From an uncultured Eubacteriales bacterium (GTDB lineage Bacteria; Bacillota; Clostridia; Oscillospirales; CAG-272), in the NCBI GenBank assembly GCA_902491535.1, contig CABUHS010000044.1, positions 1 to 13,736 of the forward strand: a stretch of 13,736 nucleotides of DNA, in the 5' to 3' direction. The number at the start of each line of letters is the position of its first letter. Within the stretch, counting starts at the first letter, position 1. The translations under genes and the position numbers were made by a program. Shown in pieces: positions 6,083-13,206 of the stretch. The notes under the pieces were generated by a model. The model was not told the DNA's origin and did not search any database. It saw only the letters and a list, made by a program, of their open reading frames with translations.

Positions 6083-7124
6083 CGACCTTCACCGGATTAT
6101 TGCTTCTCTGATACAAAACAAAACTGTAGCAGAAGATGAATACAAATATCTGATCGACCGCCGTGACAGCGATATTACTATACTTCTCGCAGATGAAGCA
6201 GTAAAAACGCATAAGCGTTTTTACGGAAATTCCGTGTTTATCCGAGGCCTCATCGAAATCGGGAACGTATGTAAAAACGATTGCCTTTACTGCGGTATCA
6301 GAAGGAGCAATGCAAAGTGCAGCCGATTCAGACTGACGTCAGATGAAATACTTTCCTGCTGCGAAGACGGCTATTCGCTCGGCTTTCGCACATTTGTGCT
6401 TCAAGGCGGCGAAGATCCGTATTTCAGCGATGAATTTATATGTAATACCGTATCACGCATAAAATCCTTGTATTCCGATTGCGCCGTAACACTGTCTCTC
6501 GGAGAACGAAGCGAAGAAAGCTACCGCGCTATGAAAAACGCCGGTGCGGACAGATATCTTCTCAGGCATGAAACCGCCGACAAAACCCACTATGAAAAGC
6601 TTCATCCGTCCGAAATGTCATTCGACAACCGCATAAACTGTCTTGAAACACTGCGATCGATCGGATACCAGGCCGGCTGCGGATTTATGGTCGGCTCGCC
6701 TTATCAAACATCCGCCGAGATCGCTAAAGATCTCGCATTTATAGGTTCTTTCAGGCCTGACATGTGCGGTATCGGTCCTTTTATTCCGCATAAAGACACT
6801 CCGTTTTCGGATTATCCCGCAGGCTCGGCAGAGCTTACCTGCTTTCTGTTATCTATTATACGTCTGATATGTCCGACTGTACTTCTTCCTGCAACAACAG
6901 CGCTCGGTACGGTCGTATCCGACGGCAGAGAAAGAGGAATACTGTCGGGAGCAAATGTAGTAATGCCGAATCTCTCTCCTGCGGAAACAAGAGAAAAATA
7001 CACCCTCTACAACGGTAAAATCTCCTCCGGAGCGGAATCAGCCCAAAAGATAGCGCTGCTGTCCGAGAGAATGCGCTCTATCGGATACGAAGTCGTCTGC
7101 GCAAGAGGAGACGTGCGCAGATAA
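6075..7124 (+). CDS. hydE: [FeFe] hydrogenase H-cluster radical SAM maturase HydE
   Basis: A cytoplasmic radical S-adenosylmethionine enzyme of 349 residues (family about 340-360). The radical SAM [4Fe-4S] motif CX3CX2C is at Cys66, Cys70 and Cys73 (IEIGNVCKNDCLYCGIR). 'FVLQGGED' follows, the GGE-type SAM-binding segment, and later 'LLRHETADKTHYEKLHPS' is characteristic of HydE. The protein works with HydG and HydF to build the 2Fe subcluster of the hydrogenase H-cluster, and HydE is assigned to forming the bridging dithiomethylamine ligand pathway from the HydG product. The ATG at 6075 lies within the end of the regulator gene and has only a weak ribosome binding site, consistent with coupled translation. 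A gap of 194 bases separates it from hydG. The alternative, biotin synthase-like BioB, is ruled out by the flanking hyd genes and the HydE-specific segments. Confidence 0.95.
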   Translation: MDNDLHRIIASLIQNKTVAEDEYKYLIDRRDSDITILLADEAVKTHKRFYGNSVFIRGLIEIGNVCKNDCLYCGIRRSNAKCSRFRLTSDEILSCCEDGYSLGFRTFVLQGGEDPYFSDEFICNTVSRIKSLYSDCAVTLSLGERSEESYRAMKNAGADRYLLRHETADKTHYEKLHPSEMSFDNRINCLETLRSIGYQAGCGFMVGSPYQTSAEIAKDLAFIGSFRPDMCGIGPFIPHKDTPFSDYPAGSAELTCFLLSIIRLICPTVLLPATTALGTVVSDGRERGILSGANVVMPNLSPAETREKYTLYNGKISSGAESAQKIALLSERMRSIGYEVVCARGDVRR

Positions 7125-7174
7125 AGACGGAAAATTCAACTAAAATATACGAAATACCGAGAAAGACCGATATT

Positions 7175-7259
7175 CAGCAAAAATGCTGCTCTATTTACTT
7201 TTAACCAGTCATACAACTAAATAACCGTACAAACCGAAAACATGTAAATCCATGTTTTC
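7175..7259 (+). other. hydE-hydG intergenic hairpins
   Basis: The gap holds two perfect inverted repeats. CAGCA (7175-7179) with TGCTG (7184-7188) encloses an AAAA loop. GAAAACATG (7236-7244) with CATGTTTTC (7251-7259) encloses a six-base loop and is followed by TTTG. The second could weakly terminate or protect the transcript. No promoter with two good hexamers was found here, so hydG is probably reached by read-through. No gene is seen in this gap. Confidence 0.45.
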
Positions 7260-7318
7260 TTTGTAATAAAAAATATCTGATGAGAAAGAGCGATCTGACT
7301 CAAAGAAAGGAACAAAAA

Positions 7319-8767
7319 ATGTCAGTTTACAATCCCAAATCACTTAAGGCGGAGGAATTCATAAACCATGAGGAAATCATGGAAACTCTCGCTTACGCCG
7401 AAGCAAACAAACATAACACCGAGCTTATTGACGCTATACTCGAAAAAGCACGTCCGAGAAAAACAGCTACCGGATGTGTATGCTCAGGACTTTCGCACAG
7501 AGAAGCGTCCGTGCTTCTTGCATGCGATATTCCCGAAAAGATCGAACGCATGTATGAAATAGCTCAGGAGATCAAGCTCGCGTTCTACGGTAACCGCATT
7601 GTTATCTTTGCGCCGCTGTATCTCTCAAATTACTGTGTCAACGGATGCGTATACTGTCCGTATCATGCTAAAAACAAACACATTCCGAGAAAGAAGCTGG
7701 CACAGGAGGAAGTAAAAGCAGAAGTGATCGCACTTCAGGACATGGGACACAAGCGTCTTGCAATCGAAGCGGGAGAAGATCCCGTAAACAATCCCATTGA
7801 GTATATCCTCGACTGCATAAAAACCATATACAGCGTACACCACAAAAACGGAGATATACGCCGCGTCAATGTCAATATCGCCGCAACAACTGTCGAAAAC
7901 TACAAAAAGCTTAAGGACGCCGGAATCGGAACATATATCCTCTTCCAGGAAACATACCATAAAGAAAGCTATTTAAAACTTCATCCGACCGGTCCGAAGC
8001 ACAACTATGACTACCACACCGAAGCAATGGACAGAGCTATGGAGGGCGGAATCGACGACGTCGGTCTCGGAGTTCTTTTCGGACTCGAGCTTTACAAATA
8101 TGAATTTGCGGGACTTCTAATGCACGCAGAGCATCTTGAAGCAGTTCACGGCGTAGGTCCGCACACGATAAGCGTCCCCAGAGTAAAGCGCGCCGATGAC
8201 ATTGATCCCGACGAATTTGACGGAGGAATAGATGATGCGACTTTTGAAAAAATCACAGCCTGCATCCGGCTTGCTGTTCCCTACACAGGAATGATAATCT
8301 CAACAAGAGAAAATGAACAGGTTCGCTCAAAACTGCTCCGGCTCGGTATTTCACAGGTCAGCGGAGGCTCTCGTACATCAGTAGGAGGATACACAGAGCA
8401 GGAACGTCCTCACGACACCGAACAATTCGACGTTTCCGATCAGAGATCGCTGGACGAAGTCGTACACTGGCTCATGGAAAACGGTCATATTCCGTCCTTC
8501 TGTACAGCATGTTACAGAGAGGGGCGCACCGGCGACCGATTCATGGCACTTTGTAAAAACGGTCAGATACTGAATTGCTGCCATCCGAATGCACTTATGA
8601 CTCTCAGCGAATATCTCGAGGACTACGCATCCGAAAAGACAAAATATACGGGCTACAAAGTGATAGAAAAAGAGCTGTCACGCATACCTAACGAAAAAGT
8701 CCGCGCTATAGCAGAGAGAAACATTGCCGACATAAAAAGCTCAAACCGAAGAGACTTCAGATTCTGA
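7319..8767 (+). CDS. hydG: [FeFe] hydrogenase H-cluster radical SAM maturase HydG
   Basis: A tyrosine lyase of 482 residues (family about 470) that cleaves tyrosine with a radical from S-adenosylmethionine, yielding CO and cyanide on an iron that becomes part of the H-cluster. The N-terminal radical SAM site is CX3CX2C at Cys106, Cys110 and Cys113 (SNYCVNGCVYCPYHAKN). The C-terminal auxiliary cluster motif CX2CX22C is intact at Cys395, Cys398 and Cys421 (CTACYREG ... LNCCHPN), which separates HydG from the tyrosine lyase ThiH of thiamine synthesis. The segment SQVSGGSRTSVGGY is also typical. The ATG at 7319 is chosen because AAAGGA (7306-7311) lies seven bases before it and the product begins MSVYNPKSLKAEEFINHEEI as in known HydG. 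An upstream in-frame ATG at 7280 has no such site. It is followed closely by hydF, which starts 17 bases after the stop. Confidence 0.96.
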   Translation: MSVYNPKSLKAEEFINHEEIMETLAYAEANKHNTELIDAILEKARPRKTATGCVCSGLSHREASVLLACDIPEKIERMYEIAQEIKLAFYGNRIVIFAPLYLSNYCVNGCVYCPYHAKNKHIPRKKLAQEEVKAEVIALQDMGHKRLAIEAGEDPVNNPIEYILDCIKTIYSVHHKNGDIRRVNVNIAATTVENYKKLKDAGIGTYILFQETYHKESYLKLHPTGPKHNYDYHTEAMDRAMEGGIDDVGLGVLFGLELYKYEFAGLLMHAEHLEAVHGVGPHTISVPRVKRADDIDPDEFDGGIDDATFEKITACIRLAVPYTGMIISTRENEQVRSKLLRLGISQVSGGSRTSVGGYTEQERPHDTEQFDVSDQRSLDEVVHWLMENGHIPSFCTACYREGRTGDRFMALCKNGQILNCCHPNALMTLSEYLEDYASEKTKYTGYKVIEKELSRIPNEKVRAIAERNIADIKSSNRRDFRF

Positions 8768-8784
8768 TAAAAGGAGTGCTTAAA

Positions 8785-9999
8785 ATGGGACTCAATAATA
8801 CTGTATCCGCAGATAGGTTACACATAGGATTTTTCGGGATCAGAAACGCAGGCAAATCGAGTATAGTAAACGCAGTCACCGGGCAGGAGCTTTCTGTAGT
8901 ATCTCCTGTAGGCGGCACGACCACCGATCCTGTCAGAAAGGCCATGGAGCTACTCCCTCTCGGCCCTGTCGTCATAATCGACACACCGGGAATCGATGAC
9001 AGCGGCTCACTCGGAAGTCTCCGCGTAAAAAAGACAAAGCAGATACTCAATGAAACAGATATAGCAGTTCTCGTCACCGACTGCACAAAACCGAGATCCG
9101 ATTCAGACCGTGAACTTATATCTCTTTTTGAAGAAAAAAAGCTGCCGTATATTACCGTACTTAACAAAGCCGATCTTTCGGAAAAACGTGGAATTAAAGA
9201 AATCAACACAATTTATGCCAGTGCTGTGACCGGAGAAGGTATCGAAGCTATCAAAAACAGACTCGGAGAATTTGCATCCGCTTCCGAAAAGCAGAAGTTT
9301 ATAGTCTCGGATCTTCTAAGCAGCGGAGACACGGCCGTACTCGTAATACCGATAGACGCCGCAGCGCCTAAGGGAAGAATAATTCTTCCTCAGCAACAAG
9401 TGCTGCGCGAACTTCTCGACATGCATTGCACAGTCATTGCGTGTCAGGATACGGAGCTTATAAGCACGCTTTCACGTCTGTCGGATAATCCGAAACTTAT
9501 AATAACCGATTCACAGGCGTTTGCTAAGGTGGCGCGAGACACGCCGGATGATATTCCCCTGACCTCATTTTCGATACTTTTTGCGAGATATAAAGGCAGA
9601 CTTAACGCGCTTGTGCGCGGCGCATCTGCTCTGTCAAAGCTGTCTGACGGAGACCGTGTTCTGATCTCAGAGGGCTGCACGCATCACAGGCAATGCGGAG
9701 ATATAGGAACCGTTAAGCTTCCCGCCATGATAAGGAGCTTCTGCGGTGCAGAACCGGATTTCAGCTTTACGTCAGGAAGAGATTTCCCAGATTTTTCTTC
9801 AGGCGATCCCGGATATTCCCTGATCGTACATTGCGGCGGATGCATGCTTAATGAGCGCGAAATGCAGAGCCGCATTGACGCCGCAAAACGTGCCGGAATC
9901 CCTGTCGTAAATTACGGTGTTGCGATCGCACATATGAACGGCATCCTCAGGCGGAGCCTCGCTCCGCTCGGAGATTATATTCTGTCCGTACTTGACTGA
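8785..9999 (+). CDS. hydF: [FeFe] hydrogenase H-cluster maturation GTPase HydF
   Basis: A GTPase and scaffold of 404 residues that holds the 2Fe precursor and passes it to the hydrogenase apoprotein. The GTPase domain is complete. The P-loop GIRNAGKS is at residues 18-25, switch GGTTTDPV at 43-50, DTPG at 66-69 and NKAD at 127-130. The C-terminal iron-sulfur binding residues have the expected CxH...HCGGC arrangement: Cys298 and His300 (EGCTHHRQCGD), then His349, Cys350 and Cys353 (VHCGGCMLN). The middle region serves as the dimerisation domain in the family. The ATG at 8785 is chosen because AAGGAG (8771-8776) lies eight bases upstream. GTG at 8776 overlaps the ribosome binding site and is rejected. 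It is the last gene of the hyd operon, ending before the palindromic terminator. Confidence 0.96.
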   Translation: MGLNNTVSADRLHIGFFGIRNAGKSSIVNAVTGQELSVVSPVGGTTTDPVRKAMELLPLGPVVIIDTPGIDDSGSLGSLRVKKTKQILNETDIAVLVTDCTKPRSDSDRELISLFEEKKLPYITVLNKADLSEKRGIKEINTIYASAVTGEGIEAIKNRLGEFASASEKQKFIVSDLLSSGDTAVLVIPIDAAAPKGRIILPQQQVLRELLDMHCTVIACQDTELISTLSRLSDNPKLIITDSQAFAKVARDTPDDIPLTSFSILFARYKGRLNALVRGASALSKLSDGDRVLISEGCTHHRQCGDIGTVKLPAMIRSFCGAEPDFSFTSGRDFPDFSSGDPGYSLIVHCGGCMLNEREMQSRIDAAKRAGIPVVNYGVAIAHMNGILRRSLAPLGDYILSVLD

Positions 10000-10013
10000 A
10001 AATATGTTAAGAG

Positions 10014-10045
10014 AAAGACACCGCCGAATATTCGGCGGTGTCTTT
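10014..10045 (+). terminator. Perfect 32-base palindrome, bidirectional terminator between hydF and GH95 gene
   Basis: Positions 10014-10029 are exactly the reverse complement of 10030-10045, with a GC-rich core (ACCGCCG/CGGCGGT), A residues on the left and TTTT at 10043-10046 on the right. It lies 15 bases after the hydF stop and downstream of the convergent GH95 gene, so it can end transcription from both sides. It should be stronger for the plus strand. The rest of 10047-10148 is AT-rich with nothing further recognised. Confidence 0.92.
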
Positions 10046-10148
10046 TAGTTTAAGATAATATTATTTTAACAAGAAACAGTAAACAAATAAATCAATATTA
10101 TTTGCACAGATATCTTTTATTTATCATATTATCCGTTCCGGAATTTAA

Positions 10149-12791
10149 TCAATACTTAATATACTGATCGTAGTAAGGTGCTACGTCCTTTTCAATATGC
10201 ATAAGATTGTATCTGTCGATCTGCTGCTGAGTTGCATGGTTGATCGCTTCGTGAACACCCATGCTTTCGGTCATGCCGTCGGCTGATACAGCTGTGATCT
10301 TATATATAACGATCTCGTAATCAGAGAAGTTGATTCCGGTATCGGTGTACTCTGTATCGGTAAGTCCCTCCGCGATCTTTTCATATACAGGAGTCTGATC
10401 GCATGCGCGGTATACTGTGTAAGTTACATTCTCATCAGCACCCTTCCATGTCATATGGAGAGTGTCGCGATCGATAACAAGATCGGTCGGACGGCTGATA
10501 TTCGATTTTGCCGGAATGTTTTCGAGTACATAGGTCTTTCCGACTTCTGTCTCGAATGAAATAAAGTCAAGGCCGTCAGACGTTGTCTTAACAGGCTTTC
10601 CGTCACATGTTACGACTGCAAGTGAAACATTTCCCGATTTTACAATAGCTTTTCCGCCAACGCGTGAAGTCACCTTTATCGTATGCGGAGTTCCGCTTTT
10701 CCACTCAGCATCGACAACAAAGTTTCCTCTTGCAACAAGTCCGGAGAAACGACCGTTTTTCCACTGCTTAGGCAGGCACGGGCATACAGAAATATAGCCC
10801 TCATGGCTCTGCAGAAGCATCTCCGCAATACCTGCCGTTCCGCCGAAGTTTCCGTCGATCTGGAACGGAGGATGAGCGTCAAAAAGGTTCGGATATGTAC
10901 GGCGTCCGAGCAGGAAGCGAAGCGCCTTGTAGCACTCGTCGCCCTCGCCTGTACGCGCCCAAACGCAGATACGCTGAGCAACAGACCATCCGGTCTGCAT
11001 ATGTCCGTCGCAACGGTATTTCATCGTTACAGCAGCCGCATCTCTCCATACGGGAGTTTCCGATGTAACCGTATTTCCGGGATATACCGCCATCATGTGA
11101 GAAAGGTGCTTATGCCACCATTCTCCGATCTCTCCGTAGAAATTCTCCTCGGGGAACTCTTTGATCTGACCTGACCAGCCCACACGTATCGGAGAATAGT
11201 GACCGAGTTGCTCGCGCTGGAGCTTTTCTTCAGGACCGTCGCGTCCGAGAAGCTCAGCAGCTTTAAGGAAGTCCTTACCGTTTTCGTGAATCATCTCCTG
11301 ATCGTATGCGCATCCGACGGTTACATAGTAGCATGCTCCGCCTACCCATGCGCCGTTAATAACCTGCTCGGGAGATACAGACGGTGTTACGAGATATTCG
11401 TCACCGTACTTACGAACCGCCTTTGTCGAGAACTTACTTACATCCTTCAGAGTCGGATATGTATATCTCTCAAGGACCTTGGGATCACGCGTAAAGTCGT
11501 AGTACTCCCACATAAGCTTGGAGGCAAGACCGCCGTTTCCGGGACCTCCGCAGCGATCGGGACCGGTAATTTCGAGCGGCCAGTTATTCGTACCGATTGC
11601 AAAACCGCATTCTCCCTCACCCTCAACATACTGCTCAGGATTGTTTTCCTTTACAAATTCGCTCGCATATTCATGTCCCTTCGGAACGACAGCCTCGAAC
11701 AGATCGGCATAAGCCTCAAACATCTCTGCCATATTAGTAGAGAATACCGGCCAATAGTTCATCTGAACATTGATATTGAACCAATATCCTGCTCCCCACG
11801 GTGATTCGTCATGAGCATTCCATATACCCTGGAGATTTGCAGGAAGTCTTCCGGGACGCGAAGACGAAATAAGCAGATAACGTCCGAACTGGAAGTAAAG
11901 CATTTCAAGATACGGGATATCTTCTCCGGCAAATGCACGGCGGATAAGCTCTGTTGTCTCGACGTCCGGAACTTCAACACCGTCTATCTCAAATTCAGTA
12001 CGTGCGTATATGCTGCGGTAATCCTCGATATGTCTTGCCTTAAGATTGTCATATCCGATAAGTTCAGCCGCGGTAAGCATTCCGGAAACTCTCGGACGAA
12101 CATCTTCATAGTCAAGCTTTTTGGTCGGATCCTCTTCGAGGAATACGCGTGGAGATATCTTGTAGTTTGTATCTGTGCAGAAATATATAACTGCATAGGA
12201 TGCGCCCTCAACTCTGATAGCATCCTTTTCGCCGGTTACCGTTCCGTCGGTGTCAACGCTTGAATATGCTGCGTACTGAATGCGGTAGAAGTTCATCTGA
12301 CCGTGCATAACAGCGCGGTTACCGTCAATCTCGATATTAGCCGTGCGTCCGCCGCCGTCACCGGGTTCTCTGTCATAATCGCGGACAAACGGTATTGTAG
12401 GACGGTATGTAAAATTCAACGCTCCCGGCTTCGAAGCGGTAAGACGCACCGCGAGTACCTTATCCGGATACGATGCAAAATACTCTCTTTCGTATGTGAC
12501 GCCGTCATATACGTAATGAACGGTAGATACCGCATTGTCAACGCTGAGCTTACGTTCGTATTCGCTGACATTCTCATGTCCGAGTTCGATATAAAGCTCT
12601 GCAAAATTGGTAAGACCGCCCCTCCAGCCCTGTGTAACAACAGAGTTCTGAGTGATCTGAATACGCTCACGGTCAGTTCTGCCGAAAATATTGGCTCCGA
12701 TGTATCCGTTACCGATCGGTATTGAATACGTTTCCCAACCGTCTATACTGTCCTCAGCAGGAGAAAAATAGCGTGTTGATAATTCTTTCAT
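10149..12791 (-). CDS. Glycoside hydrolase family 95 protein (alpha-L-fucosidase or related)
   Basis: A protein of 880 residues. GH95 enzymes are inverting hydrolases, mainly 1,2-alpha-L-fucosidases with some alpha-L-galactosidases. The N-terminal domain opens with YSIPIGNGYIGANIFG (22-37), as in the family's 'PIGNGrlGAmvfG'. The (alpha/alpha)6 domain carries LLISSSRPGRLPANLQGIWN (306-325), NINVQMNYWP (339-348), SVSPEQ (471-476), HKHLSHMMAVYPG (560-572) and FQIDGNFGG (643-651). Asp646 and the NIN asparagines 339/341 correspond to catalytic residues described in the family, and the general acid was not placed. Residues about 767-845 look like a fibronectin type III module (ISRPTDLVIDRDTLHMTWKG ... 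YTVYRA), an addition to the usual 750-800 residues. There is no signal peptide, so it should be cytoplasmic. ATG at 12791 is chosen because the promoter places the transcript start near 12876, so the earlier ATG at 12902 cannot be used. AAAGG (12807-12811) is an unusual 15 bases away. Exact substrate unknown. Confidence 0.9.
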   Translation of the reverse strand: MKELSTRYFSPAEDSIDGWETYSIPIGNGYIGANIFGRTDRERIQITQNSVVTQGWRGGLTNFAELYIELGHENVSEYERKLSVDNAVSTVHYVYDGVTYEREYFASYPDKVLAVRLTASKPGALNFTYRPTIPFVRDYDREPGDGGGRTANIEIDGNRAVMHGQMNFYRIQYAAYSSVDTDGTVTGEKDAIRVEGASYAVIYFCTDTNYKISPRVFLEEDPTKKLDYEDVRPRVSGMLTAAELIGYDNLKARHIEDYRSIYARTEFEIDGVEVPDVETTELIRRAFAGEDIPYLEMLYFQFGRYLLISSSRPGRLPANLQGIWNAHDESPWGAGYWFNINVQMNYWPVFSTNMAEMFEAYADLFEAVVPKGHEYASEFVKENNPEQYVEGEGECGFAIGTNNWPLEITGPDRCGGPGNGGLASKLMWEYYDFTRDPKVLERYTYPTLKDVSKFSTKAVRKYGDEYLVTPSVSPEQVINGAWVGGACYYVTVGCAYDQEMIHENGKDFLKAAELLGRDGPEEKLQREQLGHYSPIRVGWSGQIKEFPEENFYGEIGEWWHKHLSHMMAVYPGNTVTSETPVWRDAAAVTMKYRCDGHMQTGWSVAQRICVWARTGEGDECYKALRFLLGRRTYPNLFDAHPPFQIDGNFGGTAGIAEMLLQSHEGYISVCPCLPKQWKNGRFSGLVARGNFVVDAEWKSGTPHTIKVTSRVGGKAIVKSGNVSLAVVTCDGKPVKTTSDGLDFISFETEVGKTYVLENIPAKSNISRPTDLVIDRDTLHMTWKGADENVTYTVYRACDQTPVYEKIAEGLTDTEYTDTGINFSDYEIVIYKITAVSADGMTESMGVHEAINHATQQQIDRYNLMHIEKDVAPYYDQYIKY

Positions 12792-12812
12792 ACTTATTGC
12801 TTTTAACCTTTC

Positions 12813-12833
12813 TGCGGAGCAGCTGTGTCCGCA
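12813..12833 (-). promoter_or_regulatory. Leader hairpin next to the GH95 ribosome binding site
   Basis: TGCGGA (12828-12833 on the minus strand) pairs with TCCGCA (12813-12818) around a nine-base loop and ends one base before AAAGG (12807-12811). GATATC occurs twice further upstream (12852-12857 and 12869-12874) and can pair with itself. The leader of about 85 nt could therefore affect translation. This is inference. Confidence 0.4.
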
Positions 12834-12882
12834 ATGTTTTACAATTTTAAAGATATCCGCATAGGACAGATATCCAAAGCAA

Positions 12883-12912
12883 AGTATACCACATACAATC
12901 ATATATTGTCAA
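12883..12912 (-). promoter_or_regulatory. Sigma-A promoter of the GH95 gene
   Basis: On the minus strand this reads TTGACA (12907-12912), an 18-base spacer and TATACT (12883-12888), with TG one base before the -10 box. Start of transcription should be near 12876. It is divergent from the promoter at 12974-13002. Confidence 0.85.
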
Positions 12913-12973
12913 GAAAAATACGGCTATTTATCCTGCCGTTTCCTCAACTTTTTAACCGGAGCCTACATTTCTA

Positions 12974-13002
12974 TTGATTTTTGATTACGTATATGTTATA
13001 AT
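12974..13002 (+). promoter_or_regulatory. Extended -10 promoter of the structured leader and right-edge hydrolase gene
   Basis: TTGATT (12974-12979), a 17-base spacer and consensus TATAAT (12997-13002), with TG at 12994-12995 as extended -10. Transcription should start near 13009, directly at the first base-paired segment of the leader RNA (13011), leaving about 198 nt before the start codon. Confidence 0.85.
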
Positions 13003-13010
13003 AACCTCAC

Positions 13011-13172
13011 GACGTAAACCGAAACCTTGCTATGCAAGCTTTCGGACGTCTGAGAGAACATTGACCATATAAAAGCAAAACTACAGTCAATGCCGTTTCA
13101 ACGCAGCATGCTGCGTACCAAGGCTTGCGCTTTGCTTTTATCTTTTATGATATAACTGCTAAGAAAAGCAGC
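13011..13172 (+). ncRNA. Structured leader RNA with H-type pseudoknot (unclassified cis-regulatory RNA candidate)
   Basis: Element 1 is a hairpin of GACGT/ACGTC (13011-13015 with 13046-13050), an AAA bulge, CCGAAA/TTTCGG (13019-13024 with 13040-13045), a C-C mismatch and CTTGC/GCAAG (13026-13030 with 13034-13038) around TAT. Element 2 is an interleaved pair of helices. CATTGAC/GTCAATG joins 13059-13065 to 13086-13092. ATAAAAGCAAA/TTTGCTTTTAT joins 13069-13079 to 13131-13141. The A-B-A'-B' order is a pseudoknot. Element 3 is the palindrome ACGCAGCATGCTGCGT (13101-13116), a hairpin lying between A' and B'. Element 4 is CTGCT/AGCAG (13156-13160 with 13167-13171). Alternative pairings exist: GCAGC (13168-13172) with GCTGC (13110-13114), and GCTTGC (13123-13128) with GCAAGC (13034-13039). 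It does not match the TPP, SAM-I, FMN, cobalamin or c-di-GMP-I consensus as I recall them, and lacks the P3 hairpin expected of an HDV-like ribozyme. Confidence 0.6.
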
Positions 13173-13195
13173 CAGTACCAAATCTATATTTTATT

Positions 13196-13199
13196 GGAG
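13196..13199 (+). promoter_or_regulatory. Ribosome binding site of the right-edge hydrolase gene, possibly maskable
   Basis: GGAG lies seven bases before ATG 13207. CCAA at 13178-13181 can pair with TTGG at 13194-13197 and hide part of the site. The heptamer GTACCAA containing this CCAA also occurs at 13115-13121 inside the pseudoknot region, so two segments could compete for the site. The masking is inferred. Confidence 0.4.
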
Positions 13200-13206
13200 A
13201 ATATCA

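Noticed and set aside
11199..11804. 201-codon plus-strand frame opposite the GH95 gene, with other antisense frames at 10683-11174, 11811-12263 and 12303-12725
   Set aside because: All lie antisense to conserved GH95 motifs and reflect codon bias of the real gene.
12792..12902. ATG 12902 as GH95 start, adding 37 residues
   Set aside because: It lies upstream of the transcript start predicted from the promoter (about 12876), and the added residues do not form a clear signal peptide.
13049..13066. CTGAGAG in the leader considered as the TPP riboswitch CTGAGA element
   Set aside because: The second conserved TPP segment (ACCTGAT and following) is absent, and the base-pairing pattern differs.
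13059..13141. Pseudoknot considered as an HDV-like self-cleaving ribozyme
   Set aside because: The helix order resembles P1-P2-P1'-P4-P2', but the P3 hairpin between the P2 strand and P1' is missing (only about six bases there) and the catalytic core is not recognisable.
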